From Palleronia pontilimi (GTDB lineage: Bacteria; Pseudomonadota; Alphaproteobacteria; Rhodobacterales; Rhodobacteraceae), in contig NZ_JAEKPD010000010.1 in NCBI RefSeq assembly GCF_016412875.1, positions 62,001-126,000 of the forward strand: a DNA stretch of 64,000 nt. The letters are read 5' to 3'. The position numbers and the translations under genes are program-made. Positions 8,120-16,080 of this stretch are shown one piece after another. The notes under the pieces were generated by a model, which was not told where the DNA came from, ran no database searches, and saw only the letters and a list, made by a program, of their open reading frames with translations. The number at the start of each line of letters is the position of its first letter. The first letter of the stretch is position 1.

Positions 8120-8773
8120 CTACTGGTTGATCGGGCGGATGACGATCTGCACCCGGCGGTTCTGGGCACGGCCGTCGGGGGTGGCATTCGACGCGATGGG
8201 CTGCGATTCGCCGTAGCCGACGGAGGACAGGCGACCCGAGGCCACGCCGTTTTGCAGCAGGATCGACGTGACGGCCCGGGCGCGACGCTCGGACAGTTCC
8301 TGGTTGTAGGCGGCCGATCCGGTGTTGTCGGTGTGGCCCTGCACTTCGACCAGCGACGACGGATAGCGGTTGAGGCTGGCGGCCAGAACCCGCAGATCGC
8401 CCACCAGGCCGCCGCTAACCGACGCGCTGTCGGTGGCGAACAGGATATCCTGCGGCATCCGCACGATCAGCTCGTTGCCGGTGTTGATCACGTCGATCTC
8501 GCCGTTGGCGAAGCCGTTGCGCAGGTCGGCGGCCTGGCGGTCCAGGAAGGTGCCGACGACACCGCCGGTGCCCGCGCCGATTACGGCGCCGACGGCGGCG
8601 TTCTTCAGGCGGTCTTCGGATTCGCGCGTAGCCCCGGCCAGCGCGCCCACGCCCGCGCCGATCAGCGCACCGGTGGTGGCGTTGCTACGCTCTCCCGTGG
8701 TCTGGTTGACGCAGGCGCCCAGTGCCAGAAGGCTGGCGGATGCCAACAGAAGCGGCGTTTTCAATAAGCTCAT
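8120..8773 (-). CDS. OmpA-family peptidoglycan-binding lipoprotein (YiaD-like)
   Basis: A 217-residue outer-membrane lipoprotein. It has a signal peptide with lipobox LALGAC (C21), then a glycine-zipper region (about 33-80, GALIGAGVGALAGA and AVGAVIGAGTGG). The C-terminal OmpA domain (about 105-215) carries the peptidoglycan-binding core 'VEVQGHTDNTGSAAYNQELS' and 'RRVQI'. Such proteins tether the outer membrane to the cell wall; the zipper may insert in or associate with membrane. The gene stands alone and its upstream region holds two adjacent inverted repeats (8798-8834), so it may be specifically regulated. Confidence 0.92.
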   Translation of the reverse strand: MSLLKTPLLLASASLLALGACVNQTTGERSNATTGALIGAGVGALAGATRESEDRLKNAAVGAVIGAGTGGVVGTFLDRQAADLRNGFANGEIDVINTGNELIVRMPQDILFATDSASVSGGLVGDLRVLAASLNRYPSSLVEVQGHTDNTGSAAYNQELSERRARAVTSILLQNGVASGRLSSVGYGESQPIASNATPDGRAQNRRVQIVIRPINQ

Positions 8774-8797
8774 GGTGTCCTCACTTGGATATTCGAA

Positions 8798-8834
8798 AAG
8801 ATGTGCACATCTTGGCGCGCACTATAGGGTGCGC
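8798..8834. promoter_or_regulatory. Two adjacent palindromes upstream of the OmpA-type lipoprotein gene
   Basis: AAGATGTGCACATCTT (8798-8813) is a perfect 16-bp palindrome. It is directly followed by GCGCAC (8817-8822), a 6-nt spacer, and GTGCGC (8829-8834). The 8-mer TGCACATC from the first palindrome recurs at 8844-8851. The sites are 25-80 nt upstream of the ATG, where a dimeric regulator would act. The binding protein is unknown. Confidence 0.5.
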
Positions 8835-8903
8835 ACCGGGCAATGCACATCGTTTCGCCACGTCGGCGCTTTCTTGCCCGAAACTTTCGCGTGACCGGGC
8901 AGA

Positions 8904-9746
8904 TCAGCCGTCGAAACCGGTCGCCGCCGCCTCGTGGGCCAGCATCACGCGTTTGACCGGCAATCCCCAATGGTAGCCGCCCAAGCCCCCCGACGCGCGC
9001 ACCGCCCGGTGGCAGGGGATGAGCCACGAGATCGGATTGCGGCCCACCGCCGTGCCCACCGCGCGGACGGCCTTGGGGTTGCCGATGGCCTGCGCGATTT
9101 CGCCGTAGGTGGTGACGTGGCCCGAGGGGATGTTCAGCAGGGCCTCCCACACCTTGATCTGGAAGGGCGCGCCGATGAGGTGCAGTCGGTTCTGCGCGCC
9201 GGGCGTGATGGCGGCTTGCAGGTGGGGGGCGAGCGCGTCGTCGTCCCGGTTGAACGCCGCGGCGGGCCAGCGGGACCGCATGTCGTCGAGCGCGGCGGCG
9301 TCGCCGGTTTCCTGGGTGAAGGCAAGCCCGCAAAGCCCGCGTTCGGTCGCCATCCCGAGCATCCGCCCGAACGGACCGTCACCGAAGCCGTAGGTGATTG
9401 TCAGCCCGTCGCCCTTGCGTGCGTATTCGCCGGGGCTCATGGCTTCCCACCGCACGAACAGGTCGTGCAGCCGACCCGCGCCCGACAGCCCCACGGCGTC
9501 TGCGGTGGCAAGCGTCGTGAACCGCGCGTCCAGAAGTCGCTTGGCATGGCCGAGCGTCAGGAATTGCTGGAACCGCTTGGGGCTGACGCCGACCCAGCGG
9601 CTGAACAGGCGCTGGAAATGCTCGGGGCTCAGGTTCATTTCGGTCGCGATCTCGGGCAAGGTCAGGTCGCGGCCATCGTCACTGTCGATCAACTCGATCG
9701 CGCGGCGCATGAGCGGCCAGTAATAGGTCTGTTCCGGGTGGTCCAT
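8904..9746 (-). CDS. ada: Ada-like bifunctional AraC-type regulator / O6-alkylguanine-DNA alkyltransferase
   Basis: A 280-residue protein with an AraC-type helix-turn-helix (about 30-110, 'LTLPEIATEMNLSPEHFQRLF') fused to an Ogt-like methyltransferase domain (about 115-280). The suicide cysteine is C245 in 'IPCHRAVR', and 'GHVTTYGEIAQAIGNPKAVRAVG' (in part) supplies the Arg finger region. It lacks the N-terminal Zn domain of E. coli Ada that repairs methylphosphotriesters, so phosphotriester-triggered activation is not expected. The start at 9746 has ACAGGAG. It lies 83 nt downstream of the ImuA-like gene on the same strand, so it may be read from the SOS promoter at 10455. Confidence 0.9.
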   Translation of the reverse strand: MDHPEQTYYWPLMRRAIELIDSDDGRDLTLPEIATEMNLSPEHFQRLFSRWVGVSPKRFQQFLTLGHAKRLLDARFTTLATADAVGLSGAGRLHDLFVRWEAMSPGEYARKGDGLTITYGFGDGPFGRMLGMATERGLCGLAFTQETGDAAALDDMRSRWPAAAFNRDDDALAPHLQAAITPGAQNRLHLIGAPFQIKVWEALLNIPSGHVTTYGEIAQAIGNPKAVRAVGTAVGRNPISWLIPCHRAVRASGGLGGYHWGLPVKRVMLAHEAAATGFDG

Positions 9747-9829
9747 GGCGGGCTCCTGTCTGTGGGCGATGGATACGCCGAACGCCGCCCCCCGCGCGAC
9801 CCGGATATTGCGCGAAACGCGCCTGGCGC

Positions 9830-10438
9830 TCAGCTCGCCAGCGGCGCGTTGCCCAGCAGGCAGGCCGCGGACAGGCGGCGCACCAGCGGCGGCGCGGTGC
9901 GGGCGCGCTGCCGGTCCAGAAGCCAGGCGGGCCCGTCGGTGAAATCGGGCGTCATCTTCCACCGCGTCTCGACCCCCGGCGCGCCGCCCTCGGGCGTCAT
10001 CAGCAGGCCCAGCGGCGGCGCGCCCGCCTGGGCGGCGCCCGCCTCGGCCGCAAGATGCATCCGGCGCACGGCGGTCAGCGACGGCGGGCCCGGCAGATCG
10101 GCGATCATCAGCGGCACGGCGCCGCTGCGCAGCGTTTCCTCGGCGCACCACAGCACGTCGCGGTCGTGGCCCACATGGACATAGACCAGCCGACCGGGAT
10201 CCAGCCAGGCCGCGAATCCGTCGGGATTGGGCGCCACATTCGCGCGGGCAGGCGCGATCCAGAAGACCGGGCCGGTCATCCGCGCCGCGATGGCCAGCGC
10301 CAGCATTCGGCGCGACAGGCCGCAAAGCTCGTGCACCCGTCCCAGCGCCAGCCGCAGATCGCCGGCGATGGCCACGCCGGGCGCGGCATCGGGGCGGTGG
10401 GGGCCGCGGGTCAGCAGGTGGGCGGGCAGGGCGTTCAT
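9830..10438 (-). CDS. ImuA-like (RecA/SulA-related) mutagenesis accessory protein, without adjacent imuB
   Basis: The 202-residue product resembles ImuA proteins of roseobacters. Supporting stretches are 'LALGRVHELCGLSRRMLALAIAAR' (given by its ends LALGRVHELCG and LALAIAAR), 'GPVFWIAPA', and 'VPLMIADLPGPPSLTAVRRMHLAAE' (in part). ImuA assists the ImuB-DnaE2 translesion polymerase. Neither partner is next to it here; an Ada-like gene follows instead. The start at 10438 (MNALPAHLL) is the first in-frame ATG. A LexA box is centred 24 nt upstream. The assignment rests on remembered family features and is weaker than the regulatory evidence. Confidence 0.7.
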   Translation of the reverse strand: MNALPAHLLTRGPHRPDAAPGVAIAGDLRLALGRVHELCGLSRRMLALAIAARMTGPVFWIAPARANVAPNPDGFAAWLDPGRLVYVHVGHDRDVLWCAEETLRSGAVPLMIADLPGPPSLTAVRRMHLAAEAGAAQAGAPPLGLLMTPEGGAPGVETRWKMTPDFTDGPAWLLDRQRARTAPPLVRRLSAACLLGNAPLAS

Positions 10439-10454
10439 GGGATCATGATGCAAT

Positions 10455-10469
10455 GTTCCGTCAATGTTC
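10455..10469. promoter_or_regulatory. LexA binding site (SOS box)
   Basis: GTTC (10455-10458), a 7-nt spacer, and GTTC (10466-10469) match the alphaproteobacterial LexA consensus GTTC-N7-GTTC exactly. The box is 16 nt upstream of the ImuA-like start and 72 nt upstream of the divergent aldo/keto reductase gene, so it could affect either, most simply the ImuA-like gene. Confidence 0.85.
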
Positions 10470-10541
10470 TCAAGTGTTGGTTTGGGTTCCTATCGCCGCG
10501 GCGGCGCGTTACCCCTTGGACAAGCAACAAGGGGCAGGGCC

Positions 10542-11582
10542 ATGGATCGCACGAAATTGGGACGCACGGGGATCGAAGTGTCGGGCTGGTGCCTTGGCTC
10601 GATGACCTGGGGCACGCAGACCGACGCGGTTGGCGCGCATGGGCAGATCGACCGGGCGCTGGACGCGGGCATCGACTTCATCGACACCGCCGAGATGTAT
10701 CCGGTCAACCCGGTCCGGTCCGAAACGGTCGGCAACACCGAAACGATCATCGGCGACTGGATCGCGCGGACGGGGCGGCGGAACGACGTCGTGCTGGCCA
10801 CCAAGTGCACCGGCCCCTCCGGCAACGTGCGCGATGGTGCGCCCATCAGCGGTGCGACCCTGCGCGACGCGCTGGAGGGATCGCTGCGCCGCCTGCGCAC
10901 CGATCACGTGGACCTTTACCAGCTGCACTGGCCCAATCGCGGATCCTTCCACTTTCGCCAGATATGGAAGTTCGATCCGACCGGGCAGGATACGGATGCC
11001 ATGCGTCAGAACGTCGATGACACCATGGGCGCGCTGGCCGACCTGGCGACCGAGGGCAAGATCCGCGCCTTCGGACTGTCCAACGACAGCGTCTGGGGCA
11101 CGATGCAGTGGCTGGACGCCGCCGCAAGACGGGATGGGCCGCGCGTGGCGACGATGCAGAACGAATACTCGCTGCTCTGCCGCCAGTACGACAGCGACCT
11201 GGCCGAGATGAGCCACCACGAGGACGTGACGCTGCTGGCCTTTTCGCCGCTGGCGGCGGGGCTTCTGACCGGCAAGTACCAGGGCGGCGCGATGCCGGAC
11301 GGCTCGCGCATGGCGATCAACGGCACCTTGGGCGGGCGCAAGACCGACCGGGTCTTCGATGCGGTCCCGGCGTATCTGGACATCGCGCGCGCTCACGGCA
11401 TGGACCCGGTGCAGATGTCCCTGGCGTGGACCCGCCAGCGGCCGTGGAACACCATCCCGATCTTCGGCGCGACGGATATGGACCAGTTGGAGCGTATTCT
11501 GTCCGGCCAGGACCTGGTCCTTGGGCCGGAGGTGCTGGAAGCCATCGACGCCGCCCACCGTGCCCATCCCATGCCCTTCTGA
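10542..11582 (+). CDS. Aldo/keto reductase (Tas-like)
   Basis: A 346-residue NADPH-dependent aldo/keto reductase of the Tas/YajO group. It has a TIM barrel with the catalytic tetrad residues in 'DFIDTAEMYP' (Asp, Tyr), 'VLATKCTGP' (Lys) and 'LYQLHWPNRG' (His), and a C-terminal cofactor-binding segment 'TIPIFGATDMDQL'. The start at 10542 (MDRTKLGRTGIEVS) matches the family; the frame is open 26 codons further upstream without support. The substrate is not evident. It precedes the carnitine-type cluster on the same strand with a 55-nt gap, so it may or may not belong to it. Confidence 0.9.
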   Translation: MDRTKLGRTGIEVSGWCLGSMTWGTQTDAVGAHGQIDRALDAGIDFIDTAEMYPVNPVRSETVGNTETIIGDWIARTGRRNDVVLATKCTGPSGNVRDGAPISGATLRDALEGSLRRLRTDHVDLYQLHWPNRGSFHFRQIWKFDPTGQDTDAMRQNVDDTMGALADLATEGKIRAFGLSNDSVWGTMQWLDAAARRDGPRVATMQNEYSLLCRQYDSDLAEMSHHEDVTLLAFSPLAAGLLTGKYQGGAMPDGSRMAINGTLGGRKTDRVFDAVPAYLDIARAHGMDPVQMSLAWTRQRPWNTIPIFGATDMDQLERILSGQDLVLGPEVLEAIDAAHRAHPMPF

Positions 11583-11637
11583 GCCTTGCACCGCCCGGCC
11601 GATTAGGGCCATCTGAGCGGGCAACGGAAGGATCCCC

Positions 11638-12077
11638 ATGCCGCTCGAGATGTCCCGCGAGGTTTTCATCACCTGTGCCGTGACCGGCGCGGGCAGCACC
11701 CAAGATCGCAGCCCCCACGTGCCCCGCTCGCCCAAGGCCATCGCCGATGCCGCCATCAACGCCGCGAAGGCGGGCGCGGCGATCGTGCATTGCCACACAC
11801 CTTCCTGGCCATGGTGAACGCGGTGCCCACGGGCTGGACGTTTTCGGCCTTCGGGCTGGGGCGGCACCAGATGGCTTACGTTGCGGCGGCGGTGCTGGCG
11901 GGCGGCAACGTGCGCGTGGGTCTCGAAGACAACTTGATGCTGGAGCGGGGCGTGCTGGCCACCAACGCGCAGCTGGTCGAACGCGCCGTCGGCATCGTCG
12001 AGCGGCTGGGCGCGCGGGTCATCGACGCTGACGCGGTTCGCGCCAAACTCGGTCTGAAGAAACAGGAAATGGCATGA
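11638..12077 (+). pseudogene. Beta-keto acid cleavage enzyme (BKACE, DUF849) with internal deletion and frameshift
   Basis: The N-terminal part reads from 11638 ([19 protein letters not shown]) to 'AGAAIVHCH' near 11796, as in intact BKACE enzymes. It then hits a stop at 11815-11817 after only 59 codons. From about 11797 a different frame carries the family C-terminus ('WTFSAFGLGRHQMAYVAAAV', 'GGNVRVGLEDN'), ending at 12077. About 160-170 residues of the usual ~310 are missing, including most of the barrel. Intact homologues cleave beta-keto acids with acetyl-CoA; beside a carnitine dehydrogenase the substrate would be 3-dehydrocarnitine. An assembly error is possible but a true deletion is the simpler reading. 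Confidence 0.85.
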
Positions 12078-12697
12078 CGCATCTGCTAGTCTATGGCGAC
12101 AGCAATTCCCACGGCTCTTTGCCGCGCAGCGCGTGGGGCGATCTGCCCCGCATGGACGACGCGACGCGCTGGCCCGGACAACTGGCGGCCGCGCTGGGGC
12201 AGGGGTGGAAGGTGACGGTCGAGGCCTTGCCGGGCCGCACCATCGCGCTCGACGATCCCGGCCACGGCGAGTGGCGCAACGGGCTGCGCGTGCTGCCCGC
12301 GGCCTTGCTCAGCCACGCGCCCATCGACATCGTGGCGATCATGCTCGGGACGAACGATCTGCAGTCAAAATACGGGATGCGCGCGCTCGACGTGGCCGAT
12401 AACGCGCGGCGGATGCTGCGCGAGGTGACCGTTCACATGCCCGGCGCCACCCGCTTGCTGATCGCGCCGCCGCCGCCCGTGGCCGCGGGACTATATGTCG
12501 ACTTCTACCATGACGCCCAGGCCCGCGGGGCGGGGTTGGCCGCGCATATGGGCCGCGTCGCCGCCGAAGAGGGCTGCGCGTTCTTCGACGCGGGCGGCGT
12601 GGTCAGCGTCGATCCCGAGGATGGCGTGCATCTGCGCCCGCCCGCCCACGCGGCGCTGGCCCGCGCGCTGACGCCCGTGATCCGGGGGCTGGCATGA
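12074..12697 (+). CDS. SGNH/GDSL-family hydrolase (arylesterase-like)
   Basis: A 207-residue SGNH hydrolase. Block I is 'VYGDSNSHG' with the catalytic Ser in GDSN, block II supplies the Gly in 'EALPGRT', block III is 'MLGTNDL' (Asn), and block V is 'DPEDGVHLRPPAH' (Asp and His). No signal peptide is visible, so it should be cytoplasmic. The substrate is unknown; the neighbourhood suggests an acyl-carnitine or other ester. Its ATG overlaps the BKACE stop (ATGA) and its own stop overlaps the next gene, so it is part of a tightly coupled operon. Confidence 0.9.
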   Translation: MTHLLVYGDSNSHGSLPRSAWGDLPRMDDATRWPGQLAAALGQGWKVTVEALPGRTIALDDPGHGEWRNGLRVLPAALLSHAPIDIVAIMLGTNDLQSKYGMRALDVADNARRMLREVTVHMPGATRLLIAPPPPVAAGLYVDFYHDAQARGAGLAAHMGRVAAEEGCAFFDAGGVVSVDPEDGVHLRPPAHAALARALTPVIRGLA

Positions 12698-13209
12698 AGG
12701 GCCTTCTGCCGCTGCTGGCCGCATTGCTGCTGGCCGCGTGCCTGCCGGGCGGCGGCGGCGACGACGCGGACGACCCGGTCACCCTGACGGTGAGGGCCGC
12801 GCCGGACGACCTGGAGGTGCCGGTCCCCCAGGATGCCGAAGCGGCCGAGGTGGACGCGCTGTCGCAAGACGACGCTGCCGACGTGGACGCGTCGTTGGAA
12901 GACGACACAGAGCCCACGGCCGCGTCCGAACCCGACGCGCCCGTGCAGATCCAACCGCCAGAGCCCCCCGCCTCGCCCGCGCAGCTGAAATGCGTGGCCG
13001 ATGGCGGTCGCTGGGCCCGGGCAGGCGAGGTGGGCTACGTCTGCTACCAGACCCCGCGCGACGCGAACAAGTTCTGCCGCTCGTCCGACGATTGCGAGGG
13101 CGCATGCCTTGCGAAATCGCGCACCTGCGCGCCGATCACGCCGCTGATGGGGTGCCACGAAATCCTGAACAGATCCGGGACAAGGTCCACACAATGCAGA
13201 AACTTCTGA
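12694..13209 (+). CDS. Lipoprotein with acidic linker and Cys-rich C-terminal domain, unknown function
   Basis: No named family is recognised. The 171-residue product has a signal peptide with lipobox LLLAAC (C16), a long Asp/Glu/Ala/Pro linker (about 20-105), and a compact C-terminal domain (about 110-171). That domain has eight cysteines in a pattern such as LKCVADGG, VCYQTP, FCRSSDDCEGAC, RTCAP, MGCHE and TQCRN, suggesting four disulfides in the periplasm. It overlaps the SGNH gene by 4 nt upstream and the lipocalin by 16 nt downstream. Being sandwiched between carnitine-type genes suggests a co-function, but none can be assigned. Confidence 0.75.
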   Translation: MKGLLPLLAALLLAACLPGGGGDDADDPVTLTVRAAPDDLEVPVPQDAEAAEVDALSQDDAADVDASLEDDTEPTAASEPDAPVQIQPPEPPASPAQLKCVADGGRWARAGEVGYVCYQTPRDANKFCRSSDDCEGACLAKSRTCAPITPLMGCHEILNRSGTRSTQCRNF

Positions 13210-13742
13210 CCGCAGCCCTCGTGGCATTCTCCATCTCGGGTTGCTCATCCGAAAATCCGCTGATCCCCGCCGCCAGCTACCGCGACACGGCCGTCAACAT
13301 GAGCTCGATCGCGCTGTTCGATCCCGCGGAATACGCGGGCCGCTGGTACGAGATCGCGTCCTATCCGGTGCCGTTCCAGCAGGGCTGCACCCAGACCCAA
13401 GCCGTCTATACGCCGCGCTCGCCGGGCGTGTTGGACGTGCGCAATTCGTGCCTGCGCGACGGCAAGCTGCAAAGTATCGCGGGCGAGGCGCGCCTGGCGG
13501 GGCCGGGGCGGCTGGCGGTCAGTTTCGACACCGTGCCGTTCCTGACCGCGCCCTATTGGGTGCTGTGGGTGGACGAAGGCTACCGCACCGCCGTCGTCGG
13601 CGTGCCGTCGGGCCGGGCGGGCTGGATCCTGAACCGGGATCCGCAGATCCCGGACGACCGGCTGGAGGCTGCGAAAGAGATCCTGCTCTTCAACGGCTAT
13701 GACCTGGCGGAATTGCAGATGACGCCGCAGGTCGCGCCATGA
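13194..13742 (+). CDS. Bacterial lipocalin (Blc-like lipoprotein)
   Basis: A 182-residue lipocalin with an export signal and lipobox SISGC (C17), so probably an outer-membrane lipoprotein. The lipocalin signature 'YAGRWYEIASYPVPFQQGC' begins the barrel, and 'APYWVLWVDEGYRTAVVG' and 'GWILNRDP' are the later conserved strands. Blc-type lipocalins bind lysophospholipids or fatty acids. The start at 13194 lies inside the end of the preceding lipoprotein gene. The stop overlaps the dehydrogenase start (ATGA), so the two are translated from one message. Confidence 0.92.
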   Translation: MQKLLTAALVAFSISGCSSENPLIPAASYRDTAVNMSSIALFDPAEYAGRWYEIASYPVPFQQGCTQTQAVYTPRSPGVLDVRNSCLRDGKLQSIAGEARLAGPGRLAVSFDTVPFLTAPYWVLWVDEGYRTAVVGVPSGRAGWILNRDPQIPDDRLEAAKEILLFNGYDLAELQMTPQVAP

Positions 13743-15175
13743 GCCGCGCGGCCATCGTCGGCGGCGGCGTCATCGGCGGCGGCTGGGCGGCGCGCTTTGC
13801 GCTGATGGGCTGGGACGTGGCGGTGTTCGATCCGTCACCCGACGCGCGCGAGGCGCTCGACGCCGTGATGGCGCGGGCGCGGCGCGCGCTGCCCGGCCTT
13901 TACGATCGCGCGCTCGGCGACGAAGGGCGCGTGACGCTGCACGACGACATGGCGCAGGCGTTGCAGGGCGCCGAGTGGATACAGGAAAGCGCGCCCGAGG
14001 ATCTGAAGCTGAAACAGGGCCTTATCGCCCGGATCGAAGAACACGCCGCGCCAAGCGCGATCATCGCGTCTTCGACCTCGGGCTTTCGGCCGTCGCAGCT
14101 GCGCGACGGCGCGCGGAATCCCGACCGCATCGTGGTCGCGCACCCATTCAATCCCGTCTACCTGCTGCCGCTGGTGGAGCTGGTCACCGAAGACGGCCCC
14201 TTCGCCACCCGCGCCGCCGAGATCCTGCGCGAGATCGGCATGGACCCGCTGCACCTGACCACCGAAATCGACGCGCACGTGGCCGACCGCCTGCTCGAAT
14301 CGATCTGGCGCGAGGCGCTTTGGCTGGTGCGCGACGGCATCGCCACGACCGAGCAAATCGACCGCGCCATCACCCACGGCTTCGGTCTGCGGTGGGCCCA
14401 GATGGGCCTGTTCGAGACCTACCGCATGGCGGGTGGCACCGGCGGGATGACCGATTTCCTGAAGCAGTTCGCCCCCGCGCTCGCCTGGCCCTGGTCGCGG
14501 CTGACGGACGTGCCGGAAATGGACGACGCGCTGGCCACCCGGATCGGCGCGCTATCGGATGCCCAGGCGGGCGGGCGCACGGTCGCCGAGCTGGAAGAGA
14601 CGCGGGACGACAACCTTGTGGGCATCCTGCGCGCGCTGCGCCATGCCGATTGGGGCGTGGGCAAGCATCTGAAAGAACACGAGAATAGCCGGGGCGCGCC
14701 GCCGATCGACTGGTCCCGGCCCATCGTCACCGCCGACCGGGTGGTGCCGCTGGACTGGACCGATTTCAACGGCCACATGACCGAATCGCGCTACCTGCTG
14801 GCCTTCGCCGACGCCACCGAGCGGCTGATGGAGTTCATCGGCTGCGACGACGCCTATATCGCCGCGGGCAGGTCGTTCTTCACCGCCGAGACGCATATCC
14901 GCCACGTCTCGGAAATCCACGCGGGCCACCGCTTCCGGATCGAAACGCAGGCGCTGCAATCCGAGGGCGCGAAGCTGCATGTCTTCCAGCGCATGCTCGA
15001 AGGCGACCGTCTGCTGGCCACCGGCGAGCACTTCCTGCTGCACGTGTCGCTGGAAACCCGTCGACCCGCGCCGCCGACGGGGGCCTTGGCCAGCGGGATG
15101 GCGCGCCTGGCGGAAGGGCATCGCGGCCTGCCATATCCCGAGGGCGCGGGGCGCGCGGTCGGTCAGCGTCCGTGA
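13739..15175 (+). CDS. lcdH: L-carnitine dehydrogenase fused to a thioesterase
   Basis: A 478-residue two-domain protein. The N-terminal part (about 1-315) is a 3-hydroxyacyl-CoA-dehydrogenase-type NAD enzyme with Rossmann motif 'IVGGGVIGGGWAA' and 'VVAHPFNPVYLLPLVELV' (in part HPFNPVYLLPLVE), typical of carnitine 3-dehydrogenase. The C-terminal part (about 330-478) is a hotdog thioesterase with 'DWTDFNGHMTESRYL'. In known fusions the first domain oxidises L-carnitine to 3-dehydrocarnitine and the second is thought to hydrolyse betainyl-CoA from the BKACE step. With the BKACE gene broken, this pathway would stall unless another copy exists. Confidence 0.88.
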   Translation: MSRAAIVGGGVIGGGWAARFALMGWDVAVFDPSPDAREALDAVMARARRALPGLYDRALGDEGRVTLHDDMAQALQGAEWIQESAPEDLKLKQGLIARIEEHAAPSAIIASSTSGFRPSQLRDGARNPDRIVVAHPFNPVYLLPLVELVTEDGPFATRAAEILREIGMDPLHLTTEIDAHVADRLLESIWREALWLVRDGIATTEQIDRAITHGFGLRWAQMGLFETYRMAGGTGGMTDFLKQFAPALAWPWSRLTDVPEMDDALATRIGALSDAQAGGRTVAELEETRDDNLVGILRALRHADWGVGKHLKEHENSRGAPPIDWSRPIVTADRVVPLDWTDFNGHMTESRYLLAFADATERLMEFIGCDDAYIAAGRSFFTAETHIRHVSEIHAGHRFRIETQALQSEGAKLHVFQRMLEGDRLLATGEHFLLHVSLETRRPAPPTGALASGMARLAEGHRGLPYPEGAGRAVGQRP

Positions 15176-16080
15176 CAGCCTGGCCCGGCGCCTGGATCGC
15201 CTTCGTTTTCGTCGCCGCTGGTGCGCAGACCCTCCGGTTCCTGTTGCAGCGCCAGTTGAACCGCACGGGGCTATCGGTGGGCGGGGCCACCTTTTCGCGC
15301 TTCATGTTCTCGTTCCCGATCATCGCGCTGGCCACCATCGCGGCCGGGCTGGTCTTCGGGCATGCCATCCCGTCCACACCTGCGCCATTCTGGGCCTATG
15401 CGCTGCCGGGCGGGATCGCCCAGATCCTTGCGACGGCCTGCGTCATCCGGATGTTTTCGCTCAGGAATTTCGCGGTGGGAATCGCGTTCAAGAAGTCCGA
15501 AGCGGTGCTGACCGCCTTCGTCGGCATCCTGATCCTGGGCGAATACGTGACGCCCGCGGCCTGGATCGCCATAGCCTTGGGCGTCGTGGCGGTTTTGATC
15601 CTGTCGCAGAAGGGCGAGGCCGCGTTTTCGTGGGCCGCCCTGCGCTCTCCGGCGACGGTTTTCGGCCTGACCTCGGGGCTGTTCTTCGCGTTCTCGTCGG
15701 TGCTCTACCGTGGGGCAACGCTGTCGCTGGAAGGACCGGTGCTGCTGCGCTCGGCCGTGACGCTGGCTTGCGTGACGGCGTGGCAGTCGCTGGCGCTGGG
15801 GCTTTGGCTGTGGCTGCGGGAGCCCGGTGAACTGGCCCGCGTCTTCCGCGCGTGGCGCGTCGCGGCGCTGGTGGGGATCACGTCGCTGATCGGATCCTAC
15901 TGCTGGTTCACAGCCTTCGCGCTGCAAAACGCGGCCTACGTCAAGGCCTTGGGCCAGGTCGAAGTGTTGTTTTCCATCGCCGCCACGGCGCTTTTGCTGG
16001 GCGAGCGGATCACCGCGCGCGAGCTCTGGGGCATCGCGGTGCTGACCGTGTCGATCCTGTTCCTGGTTCAGGTGGTGTAG
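15172..16080 (+). CDS. EamA/DMT-family permease
   Basis: A 302-residue inner-membrane protein with about ten hydrophobic helices in two EamA repeats. The loop 'AFKKSEAVLTAFVGILILGEYVTP' (in part KKSEAVLTAF) and the later 'ALGQVEVLFSIAATALLLGERI' (in part QVEVLFSIAA, LLLGERI) are typical. DMT-family proteins usually export small metabolites or amino acids. GTG at 15172 overlaps the stop of the dehydrogenase fusion (GTGA), so it is the last gene of the carnitine-type operon and may move its substrate or product. It overlaps the convergent Nudix gene by 13 nt. Confidence 0.9.
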   Translation: MTAWPGAWIAFVFVAAGAQTLRFLLQRQLNRTGLSVGGATFSRFMFSFPIIALATIAAGLVFGHAIPSTPAPFWAYALPGGIAQILATACVIRMFSLRNFAVGIAFKKSEAVLTAFVGILILGEYVTPAAWIAIALGVVAVLILSQKGEAAFSWAALRSPATVFGLTSGLFFAFSSVLYRGATLSLEGPVLLRSAVTLACVTAWQSLALGLWLWLREPGELARVFRAWRVAALVGITSLIGSYCWFTAFALQNAAYVKALGQVEVLFSIAATALLLGERITARELWGIAVLTVSILFLVQVV

